IMG/VR virus record: IMGVR_UViG_3300032073_004165 | Coordinates: 1-29,160 of that record | Origin: a virus | Reading direction: 5' to 3' (one strand) | Length of the DNA: 29,160 nt | Part shown: in pieces, positions 7,967 to 15,146 of the stretch | How positions within the stretch are numbered: the stretch's first letter is position 1 | Layout of the letters: each line of letters starts with the position of its first letter | The notes under the pieces: model-generated | Database searches by the model: none | What the model was told of the DNA's origin: nothing | Seen by the model: the letters and a program-made list of their open reading frames with translations, nothing else | Position numbers and translations under genes: made by a program

Positions 7967-9098
7967 TTAACACCTCCATCATTTTCTTTCCTATGTTTTC
8001 GTATGAGAACTTATCAACCGCATTTAAGCCAGAAGCTAAGGCTTTTTCACGGTGACGAACTGGGTCTCTTTTAAAGCTTTCATAGTAAGCTCTCATGGCT
8101 TCTCTAATACTTTTCTCACACGGTGTAAACCAATATTCTCTGCCCGTAAACATGTCTGGAAATGCTGAGTCAGAACATTTGCAGCAAGAGAAAACGCCAT
8201 CGACCAAATATCCTGTGAAGATATCATCATTGTCAATAAACTCCGCTGGTCCGCCAAAGTTGCTGCATATTGGAGTATTACCAAAAGCCATTGCGTCCAA
8301 GGATGGTATCGACCAAGCCTCCCCGTGAGATGGTAGTAAAAAACAGTCGCAATATTGATGTAATCCAAGCAATTCTTGTTCACTTAGCTTTACTGATATA
8401 ACTGCTTCTTTCTTGTATTTGTCAACATTGTCGTAGATTCTTAGTTCGGCTTTATTCTTTTGCAGTGTTTGATCTAAAATAACATGTAGATCTTCAGGGC
8501 TTCTACCAAACTTGTTCACTTTTAATATTAACGATACATCTTCAGATTTGTCAAACTCACTATGAAAACAGGAGCATATAGAATCCATGTTTTTTCTATC
8601 GTTCAGATCTCCGGCGTAGTAGAACTTGAACGTATTGTCTAACTGTGGAATATTAGGTGTCTTGTACTTTTTCTTATACTTTTTTATGTCTGTAGCATGA
8701 TGGATGACTCTAACAGGTATATCAATCCCATCTTGAATTAATGACTTTTTAAGATGCTCGTTGGCTACCCATATTTCGTCAACCACTTGTAATTGTGTAA
8801 ACCAAGCCAAGTGTCTTATGCTTTGAGATTCAGCTTCTAAGAATGCTATGTTTTTCTTAAAGCCTCCAGTCCCGACAATGTGGTGTGGTAGTACATGCTG
8901 GATACACACATCGCAATCGGCAGAACTTTTCTTTTCAAATTCTAAAATCTTTGGGTGAATGTCTTCCCTGTCAGAGGTGAGCGTAATGTTCCTACAAACA
9001 ACGTCAACTCCAGCACTATCCAGTGCTAACATTTGATCTGTAGCGGCTTGTGACCAGCCACCAAATTCTCTATAATGTGCTATGTAGAGTAATTTCAT
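7956..9098 (-). CDS. GT-B glycosyltransferase, GT4 family
   Basis: This is a 380-residue protein opening MKLLYIAHYREFGGWSQAAT, with the N-terminal glycine loop of GT4 enzymes. DEIWVANEHLKKSLIQDGID and VIHHATDIKKY form the linker. LPSHGEAWSIPSLDAMAFGN (255-274) is the donor site, with aspartate in the second acidic position. FTGYLVDG follows, and an unusual CCKC stretch at 305-308 may bind metal. It is about average length for the family. It overlaps both neighbours (ATGA upstream, 11 bases downstream), so it sits in one operon of three consecutive GT4 genes. Confidence 0.87.
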   Translation of the reverse strand: MKLLYIAHYREFGGWSQAATDQMLALDSAGVDVVCRNITLTSDREDIHPKILEFEKKSSADCDVCIQHVLPHHIVGTGGFKKNIAFLEAESQSIRHLAWFTQLQVVDEIWVANEHLKKSLIQDGIDIPVRVIHHATDIKKYKKKYKTPNIPQLDNTFKFYYAGDLNDRKNMDSICSCFHSEFDKSEDVSLILKVNKFGRSPEDLHVILDQTLQKNKAELRIYDNVDKYKKEAVISVKLSEQELLGLHQYCDCFLLPSHGEAWSIPSLDAMAFGNTPICSNFGGPAEFIDNDDIFTGYLVDGVFSCCKCSDSAFPDMFTGREYWFTPCEKSIREAMRAYYESFKRDPVRHREKALASGLNAVDKFSYENIGKKMMEVLNEF

Positions 9099-10777
9099 CT
9101 TATGAGACTCCTTTCCCGCATGACTTGAACCCTCTTCTCTTCCCAGCTATTGTTTCTCATGCAGAGGTTACGCATCTGGTCGTAAGCGATATCAAAGTTG
9201 AACTCAACCCTGTGGTTAATTCCATCAAAAGCTGCTGAGGATTCATTGAAGTACATGCCTCCGGTAGAGCTTGTTGCCGACCTGTAAAGTAGGTCTCTTG
9301 TCATTCTAGATTCAAACCAAGTATTTAGTTTGCTGGGATCTCCCAATACATTTACAATTAGCCACTTAGCAAGATTGTTTGTATTCGTTGTATAGTTCAC
9401 ATCTTCAGGTTTTGGTGCCGGATTATGGATCTTAGGTGGCGAAGCCCAAGTTGCCTGTATTGGCTCTAATTCAATACTATCAAAATAGTCTTCCCACTTT
9501 TTACCACTCATGTGCCACTGAAAATGCTTTTCAAAATTTGTTCTCGTTCTTTTTCCTTCGGCGGCTCTTTCTTCATCGCTCTTAGCAAAAAAGTCTAAGA
9601 AGTATTGAGCAGCTAAATCATTGTCTGGGACAGCTCTCAAACACCCCGTTTCAAGTTCTTTGTACAGGGCTGCTGGTTTGATTGGATATCCTTCTAGTTT
9701 TCGTATCTCACTTTCCATAGCAGAATAATCTGTTCCGCAAACTGGAACACCGCAGGCAGCAGCTTCCACGTATGGTAGCCCAAAACCTTCGCAGTTAGCA
9801 TATTGAGTATATAGGTCAAACAGATTTATTATTGAAGATAGTTGTTCATACGTCGCACCGTTTTTGACATTTGAAAGGGTACTACCCCACTTGCCCGTAA
9901 ACGGTGATTGTGCTACAGCACCCTTGAATAATGAAGGGAATACGTTTTTAGTCTCCGGACAAATATAGGTAAAGAGAACGTGTGAAGAAAGCCCGTGCTC
10001 TTGGACTAACTCGGGTATGTCCCAACCCAAATCTGGATATGACGTGTGGCAATATAGATAATACTTTTTATCTTCGGACTTGTCTAAAAACTTGCGAAAT
10101 GCTTCAAACAAATCTGGGTATAGTTTGCGTCTTTGATTACGCATAACCGTTCCTATAATTTTGTACTCTGGGTCTATGCCAAAAGATTCCTTGTGTGCTT
10201 TCTTGTCCGCTACTACTCCGTAGGCAGGATGTGCGGAGGGTGGTGCAGATCCGAGATAATTAATGGTGTCGTTGGATTGATCCGTGAGCACTTTTCCGGC
10301 CCAGTCTGAATAGGTTAGACAAGCGTCCGCACCAGCGTATGTAGCCACCCATTGCCTAGCCTGTGGCCTAGCATCTACCGTTGGCATAATAGCCCACTTA
10401 AAGTATTTCCGGAATGGGCTTCTTTCGGCAAAATCAAGCATCCAAAAGTCTCTGATGTCGCATACCACGTCTGGTATAAAATCAAGACACACATGCTCAA
10501 AAATCCATTCTCCAAATTGGCCAGCACCAGAACCTTGATACGCATCCATTTCCTCTTTAGATGCCTTTGGTTCAAAGTCCGTATTTGGCACTACTCCATA
10601 ATACTGCCAAGGTATATCGTTGGCACGAGGATCGTTCCTTTGTCCATACGAGGCCATCTCAGCGATTTCATATTTGCCTGTTCCATGTAGATAATTTAGA
10701 ATTTCCCTAGTGTAGGTGGCATATCCAGTATTTAAGAATGTAGCTTCGCTACAGAAAAGTATGCGTTTTTTTCTCAT
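9095..10777 (-). CDS. GT-B glycosyltransferase, GT4 family, with C-terminal extension
   Basis: The ATG at 10777 (560 residues) is preferred: it follows the ssb stop by one base, has AAGGA upstream, and gives the normal start MRKKRILFCSEATFLNTGYA. The core ends with GFGLPYVEAAACGVPVCGTD (331-350), the GT4 donor motif. A further 120 or so residues (about 440-560), including NTWFESRMTRDLLYRSAT, are not part of the usual fold. They may bind an acceptor or partner. It is the first gene of the glycan cluster and is transcribed after ssb, perhaps from the promoter at 11117-11145. Confidence 0.85.
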   Translation of the reverse strand: MRKKRILFCSEATFLNTGYATYTREILNYLHGTGKYEIAEMASYGQRNDPRANDIPWQYYGVVPNTDFEPKASKEEMDAYQGSGAGQFGEWIFEHVCLDFIPDVVCDIRDFWMLDFAERSPFRKYFKWAIMPTVDARPQARQWVATYAGADACLTYSDWAGKVLTDQSNDTINYLGSAPPSAHPAYGVVADKKAHKESFGIDPEYKIIGTVMRNQRRKLYPDLFEAFRKFLDKSEDKKYYLYCHTSYPDLGWDIPELVQEHGLSSHVLFTYICPETKNVFPSLFKGAVAQSPFTGKWGSTLSNVKNGATYEQLSSIINLFDLYTQYANCEGFGLPYVEAAACGVPVCGTDYSAMESEIRKLEGYPIKPAALYKELETGCLRAVPDNDLAAQYFLDFFAKSDEERAAEGKRTRTNFEKHFQWHMSGKKWEDYFDSIELEPIQATWASPPKIHNPAPKPEDVNYTTNTNNLAKWLIVNVLGDPSKLNTWFESRMTRDLLYRSATSSTGGMYFNESSAAFDGINHRVEFNFDIAYDQMRNLCMRNNSWEEKRVQVMRERSLIR

Positions 10778-10778
10778 T

Positions 10779-11096
10779 TTAGTCCTTGTCCAAACATCCA
10801 AAGTCGAATTGATTTACTCTAAAAATAATTCCGGTGTCATCTTCTGTGTATGAGTTTCTTGCAGATGCGTTTATGGTCATCTTCATGTCACTCTTTCCCA
10901 ACTTGGCTATGGTTCTTGCTCCGCTGTCCCAAGCCTTGAAGCGAAGATATGTAGAATGTCTTTTCTTTTCGCCTCTTTTATTTCTGAAGTACTCATAGAT
11001 ATATAGAGTAAACTCGCAGTATTCCGCACCTGAATCTTCGTCTATTTCTACTTCCGGGTCGTGATACAAATACCCAGTAAACATGCAATTATTCAT
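10779..11096 (-). CDS. ssb: Single-stranded DNA-binding protein (OB fold)
   Basis: The protein is 105 residues, starting at the ATG at 11096, which has GGAGG five bases upstream. An upstream alternative adds 13 residues without a ribosome site. MNNCMFTGYLYHDPEVEIDE matches the SSB opening (N-x-x-x-x-G-x-L-x-x-DPEV). STYLRFKAWDSGARTIAKLG corresponds to the E/W-x-R-V-x-x-F/W-G-K-x-A strand and helix, and SARNSYTEDDTG to the last beta hairpin. It has no flexible acidic tail with the DDIPF-type interaction peptide, only CLDKD. It would coat single-stranded DNA during replication. The gene follows the polymerase genes and has its own promoter candidate. Confidence 0.82.
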   Translation of the reverse strand: MNNCMFTGYLYHDPEVEIDEDSGAEYCEFTLYIYEYFRNKRGEKKRHSTYLRFKAWDSGARTIAKLGKSDMKMTINASARNSYTEDDTGIIFRVNQFDFGCLDKD

Positions 11097-11104
11097 TTGT
11101 CCTC
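11094..11104 (-). promoter_or_regulatory. Start-deciding ribosome binding site of ssb
   Basis: The minus strand reads GGAGGACAAATG. This perfect GGAGG five bases ahead of the ATG at 11096 fixes the ssb start and rejects the upstream in-frame start at 11135. Confidence 0.75.
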
Positions 11105-11116
11105 CAATATACTTAC

Positions 11117-11145
11117 ATAGTAGTATCCAAACCACAAAAGTACAA
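11117..11145 (-). promoter_or_regulatory. Promoter-like element upstream of ssb (TTGTAC-17-TACTAT)
   Basis: On the minus strand TTGTAC (11140-11145) is followed after 17 bases by TACTAT (11117-11122). Each hexamer alone is a weak sigma70 match. From the -35 to four bases past the -10, however, the element agrees with the strong promoter at 15102-15130 at 23 of 33 positions, including most of the spacer and a GTAA after the -10. It lies in the 58-base gap between the polymerase C-half and ssb. The leader would be only about 14 bases and includes GGAGG. Confidence 0.5.
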
Positions 11146-11154
11146 CCATTTTAT

Positions 11155-12714
11155 TTATATTTCGTGAACTTTATTCACTATAAAAGAATTATCGTTTTGA
11201 ACTTCTCCGCATAACAAGAGGTTGTTACCTTCGTATAAAACGTATTGATATTTTTCTCTGGCTTCTGGGAAGATTATTACGCTGTCTAGGGAGCATGTCG
11301 AGTCTTCTATTGTCATGAACGACATGAGCTTTCCCTTTGTTTTGCCCTTTTTGACCTTGTGATTGTTGATCCTGTTTATGTTTGCTGCTATGCAAATGTC
11401 TTTTCCCGCCTTCCCGTTTAACACATCTACACAGCTAGTGTTTGCTGAAGAGGTGTCGGAAGACTCAACCTTTGCAAGAGAAACTGGACAACCCAAAAAT
11501 TTTGTCTCTTGTTCAATAATCCAAGCTGGATCATCAGAGAGATCGTAGGGCGGATTGTTGAGCATCTCAGCTTCGTTAAAAACAACTTGACTCCTTTGTT
11601 GCCTTGATGTGCCGCCGCCCTCTTTCTTGGTGGGTGCAAGTTCAAGTAAACACTCACGTAGTGAACCCCATTTTCTCTTAGGGTAATTATTGACTAACCA
11701 AGTCATCTCAGCTTTTGTTAACTCTTTTATGATTAAATACTCATACAAGGCCTTATTCCTAGACACGTTAGTGGCTTTTGTTGAGAAAAAACCTATTGAG
11801 GCCAAAGACTTAAATGCTGTTGAGTTTATGTTTGGTGCTATGTAGACTAATACATCCATCCAATTAAAACTCTCAGGCTCTTTGCTAGAAGTTTTTGACG
11901 CTTCATTAATCGCAGAGATTACCTTATCACCAGTGACACCAGTGAGAGACTTGACATCTTTGACCCCAAAACATATTCCATCGTCTGTTAGTGAAACTTT
12001 TGTAGAAAACGAGTTTAACTTTGGTATTCTTACATGTATATCAAAAAGCTTCGCTTCGTTTACAAGTTCGTAAATTTCTTGATGAGGGTCTTGTTTCTCA
12101 CTCGCATGGTGTAGGTAAGACAGGAAAAATTCCTTAACGTGATTCGCCTTGTACCATGCTGACCAAAAAGAGTCTACGGCGTAAGCCACAGCGTGAGACT
12201 TGTTAAAGGAATACCTAGATGACTTTTCAATCCATCCAAATATTTCTTCGGCCTCGTCTGTAGTGACAATACCTTTGTCAGCAGCTCCTTCTAAAAAAGA
12301 CTTCTTAACCTTAGCCATTAAGTCTGCCTTTTTCTTACCGATAGCTTTACGAAGATCGTCGGCCTCTTTCAGGTCAAAACCAGCTAGCTTTTGTGCTATA
12401 CGCATAGATTGCTCTTGGTAAACAAGAACACCATAAGTAGGCTTAAGAATATCTTCAAGCGACTCGTGTAGGTAAGTCACATCTTCAAGCTTGTGCTTTC
12501 TGTCAACAAATCTTTGGGTCATTGACTTCCCGTCGATAACGGCTTTCAAGCATCCGGGCCTAATCAGTGCAATCAAGGCGGCAAGCTCTTCTATGTTTTT
12601 AGGTGCCAACTTTTTAGACCAACTTCTACCAAGATTGCTTTCAAGCTGAAATACGCCTTTAGTTTTCCCGTCTTTAAATAGATCCCAAGTCTTTTCATCC
12701 AAGTAGTTTACCAT
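11155..12714 (-). CDS. dnaE: DNA polymerase III alpha subunit, C-terminal half (split gene)
   Basis: This 519-residue protein corresponds to the DnaE region after the palm. It has VFQLES (21-26), LIALIRPG (47-54), YGVLVYQEQSMRIAQKLAGF (94-113), LRKAIGKKK (121-129) and the SFNKSHAVAYA element (169-179), which is nearly invariant in bacterial DnaE. It then shows a helix-hairpin-helix-like region and a C-terminal OB fold (about 435-510, GKLMSFMTIEDSTCSLDSVI). It lacks the catalytic aspartates, which are in the other half. It starts with ATG after TTAAGGAATTG, in the same frame as the exonuclease and four codons after that gene's TAA (inclusive). Together the halves (540 + 519) equal a normal DnaE, so a functional two-chain polymerase is likely. 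Confidence 0.93.
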   Translation of the reverse strand: MVNYLDEKTWDLFKDGKTKGVFQLESNLGRSWSKKLAPKNIEELAALIALIRPGCLKAVIDGKSMTQRFVDRKHKLEDVTYLHESLEDILKPTYGVLVYQEQSMRIAQKLAGFDLKEADDLRKAIGKKKADLMAKVKKSFLEGAADKGIVTTDEAEEIFGWIEKSSRYSFNKSHAVAYAVDSFWSAWYKANHVKEFFLSYLHHASEKQDPHQEIYELVNEAKLFDIHVRIPKLNSFSTKVSLTDDGICFGVKDVKSLTGVTGDKVISAINEASKTSSKEPESFNWMDVLVYIAPNINSTAFKSLASIGFFSTKATNVSRNKALYEYLIIKELTKAEMTWLVNNYPKRKWGSLRECLLELAPTKKEGGGTSRQQRSQVVFNEAEMLNNPPYDLSDDPAWIIEQETKFLGCPVSLAKVESSDTSSANTSCVDVLNGKAGKDICIAANINRINNHKVKKGKTKGKLMSFMTIEDSTCSLDSVIIFPEAREKYQYVLYEGNNLLLCGEVQNDNSFIVNKVHEI

Positions 12715-12716
12715 TA

Positions 12717-12727
12717 CAATTCCTTAA
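12717..12727 (-). repeat. Direct repeat copy 2 (TTAAGGAATTG), ribosome site of the polymerase C-half
   Basis: The minus strand reads TTAAGGAATTG, then TA, then ATG of the C-half. It is identical to the copy at 13401-13411, so the exonuclease gene is bracketed by the two. The AAGGA serves as the Shine-Dalgarno sequence. Confidence 0.7.
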
Positions 12728-13398
12728 ACAAACAACTTTCCGTCAGCAAACGCTTTCTCAAATTTCATATTTCTGTAAACTGCACGTCTAGACTTTTGTA
12801 GCTTAATAAAAATATTAGCCGTATCCTTAACATCCTGAAGTGCATCGTGTGCATTTTCTGATGATAGCCCCATGCGTTCTCTTAGGCTGTCCATACTAAT
12901 TGACTTGACGCTGGGATCTCCCTCCGTCCATAGCCATACATCATCCATTACATCAATCTTATAGATTTGGTGAAATAGTTTTTGACACTGCCTTTTATCA
13001 TCATAGGGGCCGTATTCTTTACAAAGGCGATCCACAATTTTCATATCATATCCAAGAATGTTAAAGCCTGCTGGAATTGGTGCAAAGTATGGTGTTCCTT
13101 TCCAGTTGTACTTGTTAACAAAGGCACAGAACTTTTTCCATACACCTTTTGGTAGCGGTGCTTTAGCTAGCTGTGCTCTGGTTTGTCCGGTAACTTTCAA
13201 CGCACCTTCTTCGATTGGGTCTACGCCAGCAGCGATAGCTTTGTCATCATCAATAATAGGTCGCATCATACTGTTAAACTCACCTTTGAGTCTAAAGTTT
13301 CTGCCGTCTAAGGCGATAGCCGCAATCTGAGTAGGTTGACATCGCATGGGGTTTCTACCGCCAGTCTCAAAGTCGAAAACAATTATGTCTCTGTTCAT
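12724..13398 (-). CDS. DnaQ-like 3'-5' proofreading exonuclease (DEDDh)
   Basis: This 224-residue protein carries all exonuclease motifs: Exo I FDFETGG (D9, E11), Exo II FNILGYDM (D118), and Exo III NAHDALQDV (H184, D189). This makes it a DEDDh nuclease like the epsilon subunit, acting with two metal ions to remove mismatched 3' ends. It lies exactly between the two polymerase alpha halves, overlapping the first by ATGA and ending 9 bases before the second. Proofreading for that polymerase is the obvious role. It is in frame with the downstream half: TAA GGA ATT GTA then ATG. A fused product would need readthrough of the stop. Confidence 0.92.
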   Translation of the reverse strand: MNRDIIVFDFETGGRNPMRCQPTQIAAIALDGRNFRLKGEFNSMMRPIIDDDKAIAAGVDPIEEGALKVTGQTRAQLAKAPLPKGVWKKFCAFVNKYNWKGTPYFAPIPAGFNILGYDMKIVDRLCKEYGPYDDKRQCQKLFHQIYKIDVMDDVWLWTEGDPSVKSISMDSLRERMGLSSENAHDALQDVKDTANIFIKLQKSRRAVYRNMKFEKAFADGKLFV

Positions 13399-15017
13399 AC
13401 CAATTCCTTAATCATCATAAGTTTATCTAATAAGTTAATTCCTAACACGTCAAACTTAACGTGTCCTAAAGCTTCTAGGTCGGCCATTTCGAGACCGGCT
13501 ATTTTTTCTGTTCCACTTTTGGGGTTGACCATTGGACACACTTCAAACAGTGGGTTTGCAGATATGACAACACCAGCCGCGTGTTTTCCCTGCGTTTTAA
13601 ATGTACCTTCTATATCTATAGCCTGCCTAAAGTATTCCGAGTAGTCGCCCTTTAACTGTCCTTCTTCATTTACATAGCAATAGTCCCTCAACTCTTCTGG
13701 GTTGTTTATTAATGCCCACTTTATGATTGATCTATCTTCTTCGTCCATTTCTGCGAGTTGGTCGGAGATAGCTGCTTCGTCTGGTATTGACTTAGTTATT
13801 TCATTCATCTCGCCAAATCCGCAAGCACTGTTGACACGCAATACTTCTTTTATAGCACTTCGACCTTGTAGTCTACCAAATGTCAGCATCTGACTGACAT
13901 TACTTTGACCGTATTTGTCTTTTAGGTAGGAGATTATCTCGTCCCTTTTGCCTCCGGGAACATCAATATCAATATCTGGAAGAGATATGTGATCTTCCGT
14001 ATTACGACCAGAGTTATAAAATCTTTCAAACAAAAGATCAAATTCAATTGGGTCAATCTGAGTAATGCCTATCAAGTAGGAGATGAGACATCCGGCGGCA
14101 GATCCTCTTCCCGGACCAACCATCCAGCCTTGGCTCTTGCAATAATTTATAATGTCCCAAACGATTAGAAAATAGCCAAACAAGTCGGCTTTTTCTATAA
14201 CATCAAACTCCATTCTAAACCTATCGCCATACGCTTTCTTTTGATCTGGATCTTTAATCTTGTGTGCCAACAGCTCAGTCCACCCCTGTCTAGCTAATTG
14301 TCTTAGATAATCTTTCTGCGTTTCTCCTTTGGGGGTTCCAAACCTAGGAAGCATTGGTCCGCTGAGTATATTATAGTTTTCACACTTGTCGAATATCTCT
14401 CGGAAAAGATAAAGTTTATTATCGTTTATTATGATCTCGCCTATTTCGGTCTTGTCTCTGACAAAATATTCATTACACTCAAAAAATTCATGGTTTTCTA
14501 TCTGATCTCCAGAGTTTAGAGCTTTGTTTATTTTAGGCATAGTTGTCTTCATTTTAGAACAAAGCATGATCCTATGTAGATCCGCCTCAGATCTGTCTAC
14601 ATAGTACGTGTCCATAAAAGACTCTGTCTTGTTATAGTAGTCTTCACCTCTTATTGGTGATAGGGATTCGTTACTTGATACCGAAATTAAGTTCCCCTTT
14701 TCACAGATACTAACCATAGAAGGTGTAGAGAAATTACCTTCGGCGTCAATAGAGGAGACTATTTTTATTAAGTCAAGCCAGCCTTCATGGTTCTTAGCAA
14801 AAAGCGAGAACCCGTCAAAAGAACAGCCTATGATAGGCTTAACGTCGTTAGAGATACAGGCGTTGTAAAAAGCGACCGCACCTGATATGGATTTATAGTC
14901 AGCTATGCCGCAGGCCGCATAAGAGTTTTTGCGACATTTTTTAGCTAACTGTTTAGGCTTTGAAAAACCTTTTTGAAGAGAGTAGTGCGTAAGGTTACAC
15001 AGTGGGAACCAATCCAT
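13395..15017 (-). CDS. dnaE: DNA polymerase III alpha subunit, N-terminal half (PHP and palm)
   Basis: This 540-residue protein begins with a PHP domain (1-about 75, KPIIGCSF at 60-67). The HxH metal pair of that domain is replaced by C7 and L9, so it is probably inactive. The palm follows: GPGRGSAAG (301-309), the catalytic pair in SLPDIDIDV (D348, D350), GKHAAGVVIS (477-486), and the third aspartate in KFDVLG (D523). The chain stops 17 residues later, in the linker before the fingers, which begin in the gene at 11155-12714. All three catalytic residues are therefore on this half. The start has AAGGA upstream and lies about 80 bases below the promoter at 15102-15130. Confidence 0.94.
   Translation of the reverse strand: MDWFPLCNLTHYSLQKGFSKPKQLAKKCRKNSYAACGIADYKSISGAVAFYNACISNDVKPIIGCSFDGFSLFAKNHEGWLDLIKIVSSIDAEGNFSTPSMVSICEKGNLISVSSNESLSPIRGEDYYNKTESFMDTYYVDRSEADLHRIMLCSKMKTTMPKINKALNSGDQIENHEFFECNEYFVRDKTEIGEIIINDNKLYLFREIFDKCENYNILSGPMLPRFGTPKGETQKDYLRQLARQGWTELLAHKIKDPDQKKAYGDRFRMEFDVIEKADLFGYFLIVWDIINYCKSQGWMVGPGRGSAAGCLISYLIGITQIDPIEFDLLFERFYNSGRNTEDHISLPDIDIDVPGGKRDEIISYLKDKYGQSNVSQMLTFGRLQGRSAIKEVLRVNSACGFGEMNEITKSIPDEAAISDQLAEMDEEDRSIIKWALINNPEELRDYCYVNEEGQLKGDYSEYFRQAIDIEGTFKTQGKHAAGVVISANPLFEVCPMVNPKSGTEKIAGLEMADLEALGHVKFDVLGINLLDKLMMIKELV
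13401..13411 (-). repeat. Direct repeat copy 1 (TTAAGGAATTG), ribosome site of the exonuclease
   Basis: The minus strand reads TTAAGGAATTG, then GT, then ATG of the exonuclease. It lies inside the last codons of the polymerase N-half (IKEL). The same 11 bases recur at 12717-12727 ahead of the C-half. Confidence 0.7.
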
Positions 15018-15052
15018 TTTCTATCCTTATTCAATCTTAAATTCAATACAAA

Positions 15053-15075
15053 GGCGGTCTTTGACCAGAACCGCC
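15053..15075 (-). promoter_or_regulatory. Hairpin in the polymerase leader (terminator-like or attenuator)
   Basis: The minus strand reads GGCGGT, an 11-base loop, then ACCGCC, followed by TTTGTATT. The 6-bp stem is GC-rich in an AT-rich region. An alternative GGTC-AAA-GACC hairpin overlaps it and would exclude it. The T-run is short, so termination would be weak. Because it lies downstream of the promoter at 15102-15130 it would be in the leader of the polymerase transcript. Confidence 0.5.
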
Positions 15076-15101
15076 AAACTGGTGATAACTAACACTATTA
15101 C

Positions 15102-15130
15102 ATTATAGTCTACAGACCTCTAAAAGTCAA
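15102..15130 (-). promoter_or_regulatory. Sigma70-like promoter for the DNA polymerase genes (TTGACT-17-TATAAT)
   Basis: On the minus strand TTGACT (15125-15130) and a perfect TATAAT (15102-15107) are separated by the optimal 17 bases. They sit in the only intergenic gap above 100 bases (15018-15146). Transcription would start near 15095 and read through the hairpin at 15053-15075 into the polymerase N-half. A related element precedes ssb at 11117-11145. Confidence 0.8.
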
Positions 15131-15146
15131 TAGAAAAATGAAAAAA

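Noticed and set aside
12715-13400. An intein or split intein joining the polymerase halves
   Set aside because: The halves end and begin without intein splice motifs. The intervening gene is a complete DEDDh exonuclease, and the break is not at the known cyanobacterial DnaE intein site (near FNKSH).
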